Assembly: GCA_017539905.1 (NCBI GenBank)
Contig: JAFYBZ010000022.1
Location: 1-64,000 of the forward strand
Source of the DNA: Clostridia bacterium
Lineage (GTDB): Bacteria; Bacillota; Clostridia; TANB77; UBA1234
Direction: 5' to 3'
Length of the DNA stretch: 64,000 nucleotides
The notes under the pieces: model-generated
What the model was told of the DNA's origin: nothing
Databases searched by the model: none
The model's input: the letters and a program-made list of their open reading frames with translations, nothing else
In this document: in pieces, positions 52,689 to 61,639 of the stretch
Position numbering within the stretch: the stretch's first letter is position 1
Layout of the letters: the number at the start of each line of letters is the position of its first letter
Program-made: the position numbers and the translations under genes

Positions 52689-55049
52689 ATGTTTAAAGGA
52701 AAGTATTTATTTTTATTTTTAATTTTTATTTTAATAATGTCCACTGCATATGCTGGAAGCATTACATCATTAAGATATGACGGTGCTGACCATAATTACA
52801 CAGCTAAGGATGTAACTCTTGTATTGAATGATGCAAAATTTACACCAGAAGAAGGTCAGATGCCACCGATTATTTTAAATAGTCGTACTTTGGTTCCAGT
52901 AAGAGAAGTGTTTGAGATACTAGGTGGAAAAGTTGATTGGGATGCAAATGAAAGAAGAGTAGATGTCACTCTTGGAAGCAAGAAGATTTCTTTATGGATA
53001 GATAATCCAACTGCTACAGTTGACGGCCAAGAGATTGCTCTTGATGTTCCAGCTAAAATAGTTAATAGCAAAACAATGGTGCCTGCCAGATTTATTTCTG
53101 AGCAAGGTGGTCTAGTTGTTGATTGGGATGCTACAACATATACTGTTTCTATTCATTACAAAAAGACAAATATTACAGGGATTTCGTTTGCAACTATAAA
53201 TGGTGTTAATTGTATGGTAATTAATGCCGATGGTCCAATTACAAGTTATAAATATTCTTCAGTTCCTAAAGATGGATCATTCTCATTATACATAGATATT
53301 AAAAACTGCGACTTCGTATTTGATACTTCTAATAGAAAATTCGACAGCGGAATGGTTTTAGCTTTAAGATTTGGTGATCAAGGAAATGACACTCATAGAG
53401 TAGTTTTAGACTTAAAAGATGAGACAGATTACGTTGTAACAATGTCTCAAGATAGAATGAAGTTATATTATGCTTTAGCAAAAGAATTCATAGTACCTGG
53501 CGAAGAGGTTAAGAAAGAAGAACCTAAAGTTAACTCAGGCGAATTGATTGAAGTAATAGATAAATCTGGCGAAAATATTGTTGTAGAAGAAGTTGATAAT
53601 AAATCAGGTGAGATAGTAAAACAAGAAGAGCCTGTTAAGACAGAAGAGCCAGTTAAACAAGAAGAACCAGTTACACAAATAGAAGATAGTGGAAACACAA
53701 AAGAATCTGGTGAAGAGGATAAACCATCTTATCCTATTTACATTCAAGATGAAGAACCAGAAGAAGAGCCAGAAGAAGAAATTGATTATGATGTTTCGAT
53801 AACAGCAATCAAATATAGTACTGTTTCTAAAAGAGTAAAGATTAATTACGAAGGTAAAATTAAATATAATGCTGAATTTTTAGAAAATCCAAACAGATTA
53901 GTTGTTGATATCGAAAGTGCAAAGCTTGATACTCAAGGACCAACTGAAATTAATATTAAAAATTCAGTTATAACTGCAATTAGATTTTCACAATACACAA
54001 AAGAAAGCGTTAGAGTAGTTTTAGACTTAAATTCAAAAGTTGAGCATAAAGTATATTTAAAATCTTCTGAAATGCAAATTGATGTTAAAGAAAGCACATA
54101 TAAAAACATCAAGTATAAAAAACTTACTTCAAGTGGTCAAATCACATTGCAAAATGTAGATTTAGATGATTTGTCACTAAGACAAGATGAAAATACATTT
54201 AGATATTATATTACTTATAATGAAAAAGATGCAGACTTTGGTGATGGAGTATTTACTGTAGGTGATTCATTTGTAAAATCAATTACGACTACAAAAGGTA
54301 AGATAACTATACTAGATTGTGGAAATATGACATATTCTGCAAAGCAATCTTCTAAGAATGTTATTATCACTGTTAGAGAAGCGGAAAAAGTAAAAGAAAA
54401 ACAAGCATATATAGAGGAAATTATTAATTCGCAACCAAGCGGTGATGAATCAGGCGAAAAGAAGATAGATGATAGATTAAAGACAAGAATTCTAGTTGAT
54501 GTTGGTCATGGCGGCGCTGATCCTGGTGCATGTAATGGCGAATATCAAGAAAAAAATCTAAATGTTAAGATTGCTCAATATTTGTATGATATGCTTTGCG
54601 AAAGAGAAGACTTAATAGTAGATATCAATAGAACGGAAGACAACGATAGATACTTTACAGTACAAACTAGACTTCAATACGCATTAGACTTTGACCCAGA
54701 CTTTATTGTAAGTGTTCATATAAATTCGCTTGCAAATAAGAATTATTCTGGTACACTAGTACTATACAGCAATAATGAGAGCGAAAGTGAATATGGTGAC
54801 ATCACATCAGAAGAATGTGCTAGAATTATTACAAATGAGCTATCAAATCAGCTTGGCACAATCAATAGAGGTATAACAAAGCGTGATGATTTGCATATTT
54901 TACACGACACTCCATGCCCATCTGTATTATGTGAAGTTGGTTTCATTTCAAATGATGCCGAACTTGAAAGACTAAAGACAAAATCGTTCCAAAAGGCTGC
55001 TGCTAAGGCAATTTTTGATGGAATCGAAAAGATTTTGAAAGAAATGTAA
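52689..55049 (+). CDS. Large N-acetylmuramoyl-L-alanine amidase with AMIN and Cu-amine-oxidase-N domains
   Basis: 786 aa, secreted. Signal peptide (residues 1-22), a copper amine oxidase N-terminal-like wall domain (LVPVREVFEILGGKVDWD, about 55-160), an AMIN domain (about 165-265), a Glu/Pro/Lys linker (270-370), a second AMIN domain (about 375-460), and a C-terminal Amidase_3 domain (about 600-786). Zinc ligands are visible as DVGHGGADPG (His), YQEKNLN (Glu) and SVHINS (His); the catalytic Glu is in LCEVGFISN. It cuts stem peptides from peptidoglycan. It lies 25 bases after the glycosyltransferase gene and likely shares its operon. Confidence 0.93.
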   Translation: MFKGKYLFLFLIFILIMSTAYAGSITSLRYDGADHNYTAKDVTLVLNDAKFTPEEGQMPPIILNSRTLVPVREVFEILGGKVDWDANERRVDVTLGSKKISLWIDNPTATVDGQEIALDVPAKIVNSKTMVPARFISEQGGLVVDWDATTYTVSIHYKKTNITGISFATINGVNCMVINADGPITSYKYSSVPKDGSFSLYIDIKNCDFVFDTSNRKFDSGMVLALRFGDQGNDTHRVVLDLKDETDYVVTMSQDRMKLYYALAKEFIVPGEEVKKEEPKVNSGELIEVIDKSGENIVVEEVDNKSGEIVKQEEPVKTEEPVKQEEPVTQIEDSGNTKESGEEDKPSYPIYIQDEEPEEEPEEEIDYDVSITAIKYSTVSKRVKINYEGKIKYNAEFLENPNRLVVDIESAKLDTQGPTEINIKNSVITAIRFSQYTKESVRVVLDLNSKVEHKVYLKSSEMQIDVKESTYKNIKYKKLTSSGQITLQNVDLDDLSLRQDENTFRYYITYNEKDADFGDGVFTVGDSFVKSITTTKGKITILDCGNMTYSAKQSSKNVIITVREAEKVKEKQAYIEEIINSQPSGDESGEKKIDDRLKTRILVDVGHGGADPGACNGEYQEKNLNVKIAQYLYDMLCEREDLIVDINRTEDNDRYFTVQTRLQYALDFDPDFIVSVHINSLANKNYSGTLVLYSNNESESEYGDITSEECARIITNELSNQLGTINRGITKRDDLHILHDTPCPSVLCEVGFISNDAELERLKTKSFQKAAAKAIFDGIEKILKEM

Positions 55050-55062
55050 TTTGTGTTATAAT
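55035..55062 (+). promoter_or_regulatory. Promoter of the DivIVA-like gene
   Basis: TTGAAA (55035-55040), 16-bp spacer, TATAAT (55057-55062); the -35 lies inside the end of the amidase gene. Confidence 0.7.
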
Positions 55063-55119
55063 ACTAAGTAGTTCACAGATTATTTTCGTCTGTAGTACTT
55101 TTAAGGAGGTATTTTAAAA

Positions 55120-55542
55120 GTGGATGATAATAATTTACCAAAAGGTTTATTTGGATTAAATAAAAAAGATGTAGAAAGTTACATACAATCAATTAAGAAT
55201 GATTATGAAAAAGAACTTTCTGAACAATCAAAAAGACTTCAAGAAATGAAAAACGAAAACATCAAGCTTAATGAAAAGGTTAATACTTTGATGAAAGAAA
55301 GACAGCAAATTGAAATGTCAAAGCAAAGTATTTCGGATGTTTTGATTAAAGCTGAAGAACAAGCTAAGCAAATTGTTGAGGATGCTCGTGCACAAGCTGA
55401 AAAAGAAAGACAAGATGTTGAAGTTTTAATAGAAGAGCAAAAAGAAAAATTGATAGATGCTAAAATTGAGCTTGCAATGCTTAAGGATAAAGCAACAGAG
55501 ATAATTGAAAAGTTCTCTGGTGATTTGAGTAATTTACAATAA
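55120..55542 (+). CDS. DivIVA-like coiled-coil protein
   Basis: 140 aa. The N-terminal motif LFGLNKKDVESYIQSIKNDYE is like the membrane-binding start of DivIVA/GpsB proteins and is followed by a long coiled coil (residues about 20-135). It probably acts at the septum, pole or in wall growth, which fits its place after wall enzyme genes. It starts at GTG 55120 with AAGGAGGT 9 bases upstream. It has its own promoter and terminator. Shorter than typical DivIVA. Confidence 0.82.
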   Translation: MDDNNLPKGLFGLNKKDVESYIQSIKNDYEKELSEQSKRLQEMKNENIKLNEKVNTLMKERQQIEMSKQSISDVLIKAEEQAKQIVEDARAQAEKERQDVEVLIEEQKEKLIDAKIELAMLKDKATEIIEKFSGDLSNLQ

Positions 55543-55549
55543 ATAATAT

Positions 55550-55580
55550 AGCGAAGGTTTTTTATATTCCTTCGCTTTTT
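55550..55580 (+). terminator. Terminator after the DivIVA-like gene
   Basis: The stem AGCGAAGG / CCTTCGCT with an AT-rich loop is followed by TTTTT. Confidence 0.88.
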
Positions 55581-55602
55581 ACATATGAGGAGTGAATTAA
55601 TC

Positions 55603-56982
55603 ATGAAGATAGCGTGTCCTAGATGCGGCGCCGATATTGAGTATGATATTCAATCAGGAAAACTTCATTGTGAATACTGTGGCAGTTACTCTGATGTTAG
55701 TGAAGTTGAATTAAATCAATATGACAAAGCAAAACAAAAAGCCAAACCACAATCTGGTGCTTCATATGGTGCTACAATAGATCAAGATGATATATATGAT
55801 GAATTTCATTGTAGTAGCTGTGGTGCTCAATTAATTACAGATAAAAATACTACAATTACTCATTGTGTATATTGTGGTAGCCAGCAAATGATTAAGCAAA
55901 GACTAACAGGTAATTTTGAGCCTCACAAAGTTTTACCATTTAAAATTACTAAAGAGAATTTCTTATATATATATAGAAACTTTGTTCATAAAAAGATTTT
56001 TGCGCCAAATGAATTTAGAAATAATCCTTATATTACAGAAACAAAAGGACTATATGTTCCTTACTATATTTATAACTATGATATTATTTCTTATGGTAGA
56101 GGCGAAGCTCAAAGAAGAAGTGATAAGAATACATATTATAAATGGTTTGAATATCAATCTAAAGCAAAATCTATGATAATGATAGATGGAAGCAGTAGAC
56201 TAGATGATAGTATAATGTCATCGCTAGAACCATTTGATTTAAATCAAACTGTAGATTTTAATCCAGTTTATCTTACAGGCTTCCAAGCAGAGCGTACTGA
56301 TGAAACAGCGGAATCATTAGATAATAAGGCAGAGAATAGAGCAATCATGTATACAAATCGAGTTGTGAGAACTGCGCCTAGTCCATATACAATGTCTGGA
56401 GGATATATAGCAAGTGATTTAAAGAAAACTTGTGATCCTGAGCAATCAATGCTTCCAATTTGGTTTGTTAATACATTTTATAAAAATAAAAAGTATTCAT
56501 ATGCAGTAAATGGACAAACTGGAAAAGTTGTTGGAGAAGTTCCACTAAGTAAAGCAAAATTTTATCCGTTGATGGCATTTTTATGTGCAGTAGCAATTGT
56601 ACTTACTTTGTTTTACTGTGCAATATTTATGTCTTCATCAAGCTATTCAAGAGATGATGACGATGATAATCCAGGTGGAGGAATTGCAATAATATGGATA
56701 GTATGTGTAGGTGTACCATATTTTGGAATTAAATCAAGGTACAAGAATGTTACACATGTATTATCTAATCCAATAAAGACGTGGGATTATGAATTAATAA
56801 AAGATTTTACATATAAAAAACATGAGTATCAGAATAAATATCCAAAAGATGATCTTAGAAAAATTACTTTCCAAAAGTTTTATGATGGAAAATATCAATA
56901 TGACATGGATATCAATCGTATGATGTCCGATAGTCGAAGTTCTCTAAATAAGAACTTTACTGTAAATAAACAAGATTTATAA
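55603..56982 (+). CDS. Zinc-ribbon (TFIIB-type) membrane protein
   Basis: 459 aa. Two N-terminal zinc ribbons (CPRCGADIEYD with CEYCG; CSSCGAQLIT with CVYCG, residues about 5-95) precede a long beta-rich middle domain, two membrane helices (MAFLCAVAIVLTLFYCAIF and IAIIWIVCVGVPYFGI) and a short cytoplasmic tail. Proteins of this layout are annotated as TFIIB-type zinc ribbon-containing in Clostridia; function unknown. ATG 55603 has GAGGAG upstream. A palindromic repeat follows right after the stop. Confidence 0.85.
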   Translation: MKIACPRCGADIEYDIQSGKLHCEYCGSYSDVSEVELNQYDKAKQKAKPQSGASYGATIDQDDIYDEFHCSSCGAQLITDKNTTITHCVYCGSQQMIKQRLTGNFEPHKVLPFKITKENFLYIYRNFVHKKIFAPNEFRNNPYITETKGLYVPYYIYNYDIISYGRGEAQRRSDKNTYYKWFEYQSKAKSMIMIDGSSRLDDSIMSSLEPFDLNQTVDFNPVYLTGFQAERTDETAESLDNKAENRAIMYTNRVVRTAPSPYTMSGGYIASDLKKTCDPEQSMLPIWFVNTFYKNKKYSYAVNGQTGKVVGEVPLSKAKFYPLMAFLCAVAIVLTLFYCAIFMSSSSYSRDDDDDNPGGGIAIIWIVCVGVPYFGIKSRYKNVTHVLSNPIKTWDYELIKDFTYKKHEYQNKYPKDDLRKITFQKFYDGKYQYDMDINRMMSDSRSSLNKNFTVNKQDL

Positions 56983-56984
56983 AG

Positions 56985-57088
56985 CTGCAACTAGGGGACG
57001 GTTCTCAAGTTGCACGATGCAACCGAGGGACAGGTCGACTTGTCCCCTTGTTGCGCTGTGCAACTTGAGAACCGTCCCTCAGTTGCAG
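56985..57088. repeat. GGGACGGTTCT palindromic repeat (family R3)
   Basis: The outer arms CTGCAACTAGGGGACGGTTC and GAACCGTCCCTCAGTTGCAG pair, continuing through CTCAAGTTGCAC / GTGCAACTTGAG. The inner part (GCAACCGAGGGACAGGTC with GACTTGTCCCCTTGTTGC) forms a second stem. It is far more GC-rich than its surroundings. Hairpins with GGGACGGTTCT and GGGACAGGT are widespread in Clostridia. Confidence 0.92.
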
Positions 57089-57090
57089 GG

Positions 57091-57119
57091 TTTACATAAG
57101 AGTAGAAATATGATATAAT
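57091..57119 (+). promoter_or_regulatory. Promoter of the 53-aa gene
   Basis: TTTACA (57091-57096), 17-bp spacer, TATAAT (57114-57119), directly after the R3 repeat. Confidence 0.8.
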
Positions 57120-57179
57120 ATTAGCGTAGGAATTTTCCTATGAGCCGTATCCTAAGAAATAATTTGAAGGAGGAATCGT

Positions 57180-57341
57180 ATGGTTAAGCGGCTAAAAGAA
57201 TGGGTATCTAATTTGAACATTAATATTCCGGCGTTACTTATTGTTATATCATTAGGACTGGTAGGCCTGTTTCTGGTTGTTGGACTGGGATTTTGGCTTT
57301 TCCAGCTGGTGGTCGACCAGGTTTTGCCGGCAATTAAGTGA
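57180..57341 (+). CDS. 53-aa single-pass membrane protein with GC-rich codon use
   Basis: It begins MVKRLKEWVSNLNINIPALL and has one long hydrophobic helix ending LPAIK. A strong RBS (GAAGGAGGAA) precedes ATG 57180, and it has its own promoter and GC-rich terminator. Codon use (CTG, GTC, CCG, CAG) is unlike the AT-rich neighbours, suggesting recent acquisition. Codon 4 is CGG in frame zero; a +1 shift there would stop at once (GGC TAA), so here CGG must be decoded or the gene is limited by it. Family not recognised. Confidence 0.75.
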   Translation: MVKRLKEWVSNLNINIPALLIVISLGLVGLFLVVGLGFWLFQLVVDQVLPAIK

Positions 57342-57356
57342 TCAATACCATTCGAC

Positions 57357-57388
57357 CCGGCGGGTAACTGTAGCTCGCCGGCTTTTTT
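57357..57388 (+). terminator. GC-rich terminator after the 53-aa gene
   Basis: The stem CCGGCG / CGCCGG with a 13-base loop is followed by CTTTTTT. Confidence 0.85.
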
Positions 57389-57403
57389 GCCCTAAAGTTT
57401 TAG

Positions 57404-57449
57404 TTGACTTTAGGGCATATTTATAATAAAATGTTAACCGAAGCTAACA
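57404..57449 (+). promoter_or_regulatory. suf operon promoter with candidate operator
   Basis: TTGACT (57404-57409), 17-bp spacer, TAAAAT (57427-57432). The inverted repeat TGTTA-N8-TAACA (57432-57436 and 57445-57449) lies on the expected start site and resembles operators of DtxR-type regulators. A hairpin (CCCTAAAG / CTTTAGGG) overlaps the -35. Confidence 0.65.
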
Positions 57450-57469
57450 ATTGATTTGGAGGGGTAAAT

Positions 57470-57910
57470 TTGATATCTAAATCACTAGAAGAATACGTAA
57501 AAGCTATGTACGTGCTAAATAGGCAAAATGGCGAAATAAGGGTCACAGATGTAGCTAATAAAATGAATATTTCTAAGGCATCGGTAAATAAGGCGGTAAA
57601 GAACCTTAAAGAGGAAGGAATGCTTGATTACGAGGCCTATGGAGACATTAAGCTTACTAAAGAAGGCGAAGAATTAGCCCAAAAGCTATTAGAGGCTTAT
57701 GATATAGGAATTCTATTCTTTAGGGATGTTTTGGGCTTAGAGGAAGAAAAAGCCATCGAAAATGCTGAAAGCTTCAAATCGGCTATTTCAGACGAAGCCT
57801 TTAACAAGCTTGCAAGGTATGTACATAAAGAGTTAAACCTAAAAGATTTAAATTGCTTATACGATATAAATAACGAAAAATGCAGAACCTGCGTAAAAAG
57901 GAGAATATAA
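57470..57910 (+). CDS. DtxR/MntR-like metal-responsive regulator with C-terminal cysteines
   Basis: 146 aa. An N-terminal winged helix (residues about 1-65; KSLEEYVKAMYVL and MNISKASVNKAVKNLKEEGM) like DtxR-family repressors, a helical dimer/metal region, and a short tail CLYDINNEKCRTC with three closely spaced cysteines that could hold zinc or an Fe-S cluster. It starts at TTG 57470 after GGAGGGG. Its stop codon touches the sufC start codon, so it is first in the suf operon and probably controls it. Sensing of iron or Fe-S status is inferred. Confidence 0.82.
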   Translation: MISKSLEEYVKAMYVLNRQNGEIRVTDVANKMNISKASVNKAVKNLKEEGMLDYEAYGDIKLTKEGEELAQKLLEAYDIGILFFRDVLGLEEEKAIENAESFKSAISDEAFNKLARYVHKELNLKDLNCLYDINNEKCRTCVKRRI

Positions 57911-58657
57911 ATGTCAAAAGAACTATTAAAAATCAAAAACTTGCACATTAGTGCAGAAGATAATACTGAAATACTAAAAGGAATCGACTTAGAAATCAAC
58001 AAAGGTGAGATTCATGTCATCATGGGTCCAAATGGAAGCGGAAAAACAACTACAGCAAATGCTATATTTAATAATCCTGCTTATATAGATAAAAAGGGCG
58101 AGATTATATTTGATGGCGAAGATATTACAAATCTAAAGACTGATGAAATAGCTCGTAAAGGAATTTTTATGTCTTTCCAACTTCCAGAAGAAATTCCTGG
58201 TGTTAGTGTTAGTAACTTTCTTAAAGTTGCTAAAGGAAAAATTACTGGAAAGCCAGTTAAGATTTTTGAATTTAAAGAAGAACTTAAAAAGAATATGGAA
58301 GAATTATCAATTGATCCTGAGTATGCAGACAGAAGTTTGAATGTTGGATTTTCTGGTGGCGAAAAGAAAAAGAACGAAATACTTCAAATGCTAACATTAA
58401 ATCCAAAGCTTGCCATTTTGGATGAAACAGATTCTGGACTAGATGTAGATGCTATAAAGACTGTTTCAAAAGGAATAGAAATGTTCAAGAATGATGATAA
58501 TGCTGTACTAATAATTACTCACAACACAAAAATACTTCATAGCTTAAAAGTAGATAAAGTACATGTATTAGTAGATGGAAAGATAGTTGCAGAGGGTGAT
58601 CAAGACCTAGCAAACGTAATAGAGCAATTTGGATATTCAGATTATAAAAAGGAGTAA
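57911..58657 (+). CDS. sufC: Fe-S assembly ATPase SufC
   Basis: 248-aa ABC-type ATPase of the SufBCD scaffold. Walker A GPNGSGKTTTANAIF, Q-loop MSFQLPEEIPGV, signature NVGFSGGEKKKNEILQ, Walker B LAILDETDSGLDVDA and the switch His in ITHNTKILH are complete; EKKKNEILQML is SufC-specific. ATG 57911 is preceded by AAGGAG at the end of the regulator gene. First structural gene of the suf operon. Confidence 0.97.
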   Translation: MSKELLKIKNLHISAEDNTEILKGIDLEINKGEIHVIMGPNGSGKTTTANAIFNNPAYIDKKGEIIFDGEDITNLKTDEIARKGIFMSFQLPEEIPGVSVSNFLKVAKGKITGKPVKIFEFKEELKKNMEELSIDPEYADRSLNVGFSGGEKKKNEILQMLTLNPKLAILDETDSGLDVDAIKTVSKGIEMFKNDDNAVLIITHNTKILHSLKVDKVHVLVDGKIVAEGDQDLANVIEQFGYSDYKKE

Positions 58658-58660
58658 ATA

Positions 58661-60061
58661 ATGGCGAAAACTCAAATAGATGATATTAATCGCAATATTT
58701 ATGATTTCAAAAAAGAAGATAACTATGAGTACAAAATCAAAAAAGGCTTAACAAAAGAAATCATAGAAGAAATATCAAAGATTAAAAATGATCCTGATTG
58801 GATGAAAGAAATAAGACTCCATGCATTAGAGATTTACAACAGCTTAGAGTTACCTACATGGGGACCAGATTTATCTGAGTTAAACATGGATGAGATAGCG
58901 ACATATGTAAGACCAAAGTCAAAGCTTAACTCGTCGTGGGATGATGTTCCAGAAGATATCAAAGATACATTTGATAGATTGGGAATACCAGAAGCGGAAA
59001 AAGAATCTCTAGCTGGTGTTGGTGCTCAGTATGATTCAGAAGTTGTTTATCATAGCATGAAGGAAGAATTAAAAAAGCAAGGTGTAATTTATACAGATAT
59101 GGAAACAGCGGTAAGAGAATATCCAGACTTAGTAAAAAGTCATTTTATGAAATGTGTACCAATATCTGATCATAAATTTGTAGCATTGCATGCTGCAGTA
59201 TGGAGTGGCGGTTCATTTGTTTATGTTCCTAAAGGAGTAAAAGTAGATGTGCCACTACAATCATACTTTAGATTAAATTCTCCTGAATCAGGGCAATTTG
59301 AACACACACTAATAATTGTAGAAGAAGGAGCATCACTTCACTTTATAGAAGGATGTAGTGCTCCAAAATATAACAAAGTAAATCTTCATGCCGGCTGTGT
59401 TGAATTATATGTAGGAGATAATGCACACTTAAGATATTCAACAATCGAAAACTGGTCAAAGAATATGCTTAACTTAAATACTAAAAAAGCAATATGTGGA
59501 AAAAATGCAGAAATGGAATGGGTATCTGGTTCGTTTGGATCAAAGATTTCAATGCTTTATCCAATGAGTATATTAAATGGTGAAGGTGCGAGAACAGAAT
59601 TTACTGGTATATCATTTGCTGGCAAAGGACAAAACTTAGATAACGGATTCAAAGTTATCCACAATGCACCTAATACAAAGAGTGTAATAAATGCTAAATC
59701 AATTTCAAAGCATGGTGGAAAATGTACATATCGTTCTTTGGTTAGAATTACTGAAAATGCAAAAGGCTCAAAATCATCTGTAAGCTGTGAGAGCTTGATG
59801 CTAGATGATATTTCAGTATCAGATACAATTCCAGTAAATGACATAAGAACAGATGAAGTAGAATTTTCACACGAAGCAAAAATTGGAAAGATTTCAGATA
59901 AAGCAATATTCTACTTAATGAGTAGAGGAATGTCTGAAGAAGATGCTAAAGCTATGATAGTAAGAGGCTTTGCTTATCCAATTTCAAAAGAACTGCCTGT
60001 TGAATATGCAGTAGAAATGAATAACTTAATTAATCTTGAATTAGAAGGAGCTATAGGCTAA
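58661..60061 (+). CDS. sufB: Fe-S assembly scaffold SufB
   Basis: 466 aa. The core right-handed beta-helix (VHLQSYFRLNSPESGQF-type block, EEGASLHFIEGCSAP) and the C-terminal SEEDAKAMIVRGFAYPI are family-typical; the conserved Cys in FIEGCSAP lies in the core. It forms the SufBCD complex on which clusters are built. RBS AAAAAGGAG precedes ATG 58661. It overlaps sufD by one base (TAATG). Confidence 0.97.
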   Translation: MAKTQIDDINRNIYDFKKEDNYEYKIKKGLTKEIIEEISKIKNDPDWMKEIRLHALEIYNSLELPTWGPDLSELNMDEIATYVRPKSKLNSSWDDVPEDIKDTFDRLGIPEAEKESLAGVGAQYDSEVVYHSMKEELKKQGVIYTDMETAVREYPDLVKSHFMKCVPISDHKFVALHAAVWSGGSFVYVPKGVKVDVPLQSYFRLNSPESGQFEHTLIIVEEGASLHFIEGCSAPKYNKVNLHAGCVELYVGDNAHLRYSTIENWSKNMLNLNTKKAICGKNAEMEWVSGSFGSKISMLYPMSILNGEGARTEFTGISFAGKGQNLDNGFKVIHNAPNTKSVINAKSISKHGGKCTYRSLVRITENAKGSKSSVSCESLMLDDISVSDTIPVNDIRTDEVEFSHEAKIGKISDKAIFYLMSRGMSEEDAKAMIVRGFAYPISKELPVEYAVEMNNLINLELEGAIG

Positions 60062-61176
60062 TGATTTTAAATCAAACTCCAGTAAGGACTTCAAAGAATT
60101 TTAGAGCAAATGAAATTGAACTAAATGAATTTGAAGCACCACAAGAAGTTAATAATTTCTTAAATAGAAATATATATATAAATAGTGAAAAGAAGATAAT
60201 GCTAGTTGCTGAAAGTGCTGAGGACAGCGAACGTCTAAATGATTTATACGAAGACAGTAAAATATTAGTAACTGAAATCACCAAAGGCGACTTCAAGCTA
60301 AAATATGGTGTTGGACAAGAACAAACTACAAACCAGCCAATGAGGATTTTAGCAAAAGAAGGTTGTAATGGTGCTACTGTGAATTTAGAGTTTAACTTTG
60401 ATGCAGATAATACCAACTTGCAAGATGCTATTGAGATATATGCGGAAAAGGATTCAAAGCTAGATGTAACCATTAACTATATTCCAAGTGAAAATTTTAA
60501 TTATTATTGTTATCATAATGCTATAATAAAACTAACAGCATTAGAAAATGCAGTAGTAAATGTTACAATTGTGAATTTATTAAATAATACATCAGATAAT
60601 TTTATTAGTTTTGAAAACAAACTCCTTGATAATTCCAAATTAAATTATACAATTGTTGATTTTGGAGGAAAGAATAGTATTACAAATTATTATTCTGACT
60701 TATATGGTAAAAATTCTGATAACCAAATAAACACAATATATTTGGGCAATAAAGATCAATTGTTTGATTTAAACTATATTGCACATTGTCATGGAGAAAA
60801 GTCAAACATAAATATTGAAGTTCAAGGTGCTTTAAATGATGAGGCAACAAAGCATTTTAAAGGAACGATTGACTTCAAAAAAGGATGCAAGAAAGCATGT
60901 GGAAATGAAAATGAAAATTGCTTGCTACTTTCTAACAAGGCAAAATCTTTAGCTTTACCAATGCTTCTATGTAGTGAAGAAGATGTTGAAGGTAATCATT
61001 CAACATCAAGTGGTAAAGCAGGACAAAAGGAATTGTTTTACCTTATGAGTAGAGGACTTACTGAAAAAGATGCAATGAAGCTACTAGTTAGAGCTAGATT
61101 TAATAAAATCCTTGAGTCTATTTCAAATACTGATACAAAAGAATTAGTTTTGGCTGAGATTGAAAACAAATTATAA
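60061..61176 (+). CDS. sufD: Fe-S assembly protein SufD
   Basis: 371 aa, beta-helix paralogue of SufB. The C-terminal half has HCHGEKSNINIEVQGALNDEA, ALPMLLCSEEDVEGNHSTS and KELFYLMSRGLTEKDAMKLL, where His of GNHSTS is the conserved SufD histidine. The N-terminal half is divergent and shorter than in proteobacteria. It is coupled to sufB by a 1-base overlap. Confidence 0.94.
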   Translation: MILNQTPVRTSKNFRANEIELNEFEAPQEVNNFLNRNIYINSEKKIMLVAESAEDSERLNDLYEDSKILVTEITKGDFKLKYGVGQEQTTNQPMRILAKEGCNGATVNLEFNFDADNTNLQDAIEIYAEKDSKLDVTINYIPSENFNYYCYHNAIIKLTALENAVVNVTIVNLLNNTSDNFISFENKLLDNSKLNYTIVDFGGKNSITNYYSDLYGKNSDNQINTIYLGNKDQLFDLNYIAHCHGEKSNINIEVQGALNDEATKHFKGTIDFKKGCKKACGNENENCLLLSNKAKSLALPMLLCSEEDVEGNHSTSSGKAGQKELFYLMSRGLTEKDAMKLLVRARFNKILESISNTDTKELVLAEIENKL

Positions 61177-61191
61177 TAGGAGATGAAATAT

Positions 61192-61626
61192 ATGGTTTTG
61201 GAATCATTATTATTCTTTGTACCTGCAACAATATTATTAGCCTGTGGCTTGTTTAGATTATTTAGAGTTCTTATATATAAAGATAAGTGTACTGAAAAAG
61301 TATCTGCAACAATAACTGATTTCAAATATATTGAGTATATGAGATTTTCATATTACAAGTCTCCTATATACAAATACACATATGATGGTGTTGAGTATAA
61401 TGTAAAGAGTAAAATGTGTTATTTAGAGAAAAGTGATGATAAAAACAAAGGCCATTTGGTTTATTTAATGATTAATCCAAATAAACCATCACAAATCTAT
61501 GATTGCACATCAAAATATGTTGCCGATACAGCTTTTTATATTGTTTTTGCTATTATAGTTTCTTTCTTTGGATTTTATATATTATTTAATAAAGATATCG
61601 ATATAGGATTATTTAAGAATTTGTAA
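61192..61626 (+). CDS. DUF3592-like small membrane protein inside the suf operon
   Basis: 144 aa. An N-terminal helix (LLFFVPATILLACGLFRLF), a beta-rich domain (ATITDFKYIEYMRFSYYKSP..YTYDGVEYNV) and a C-terminal helix (AFYIVFAIIVSFFGFYILF). The layout resembles DUF3592. ATG 61192 is chosen because AGGAG lies 9 bases upstream; the ATG at 61183 is too close to it. Such a gene is not part of known suf pathways and may be a passenger. Confidence 0.75.
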   Translation: MVLESLLFFVPATILLACGLFRLFRVLIYKDKCTEKVSATITDFKYIEYMRFSYYKSPIYKYTYDGVEYNVKSKMCYLEKSDDKNKGHLVYLMINPNKPSQIYDCTSKYVADTAFYIVFAIIVSFFGFYILFNKDIDIGLFKNL

Positions 61627-61639
61627 TTTAGGAGGAATC

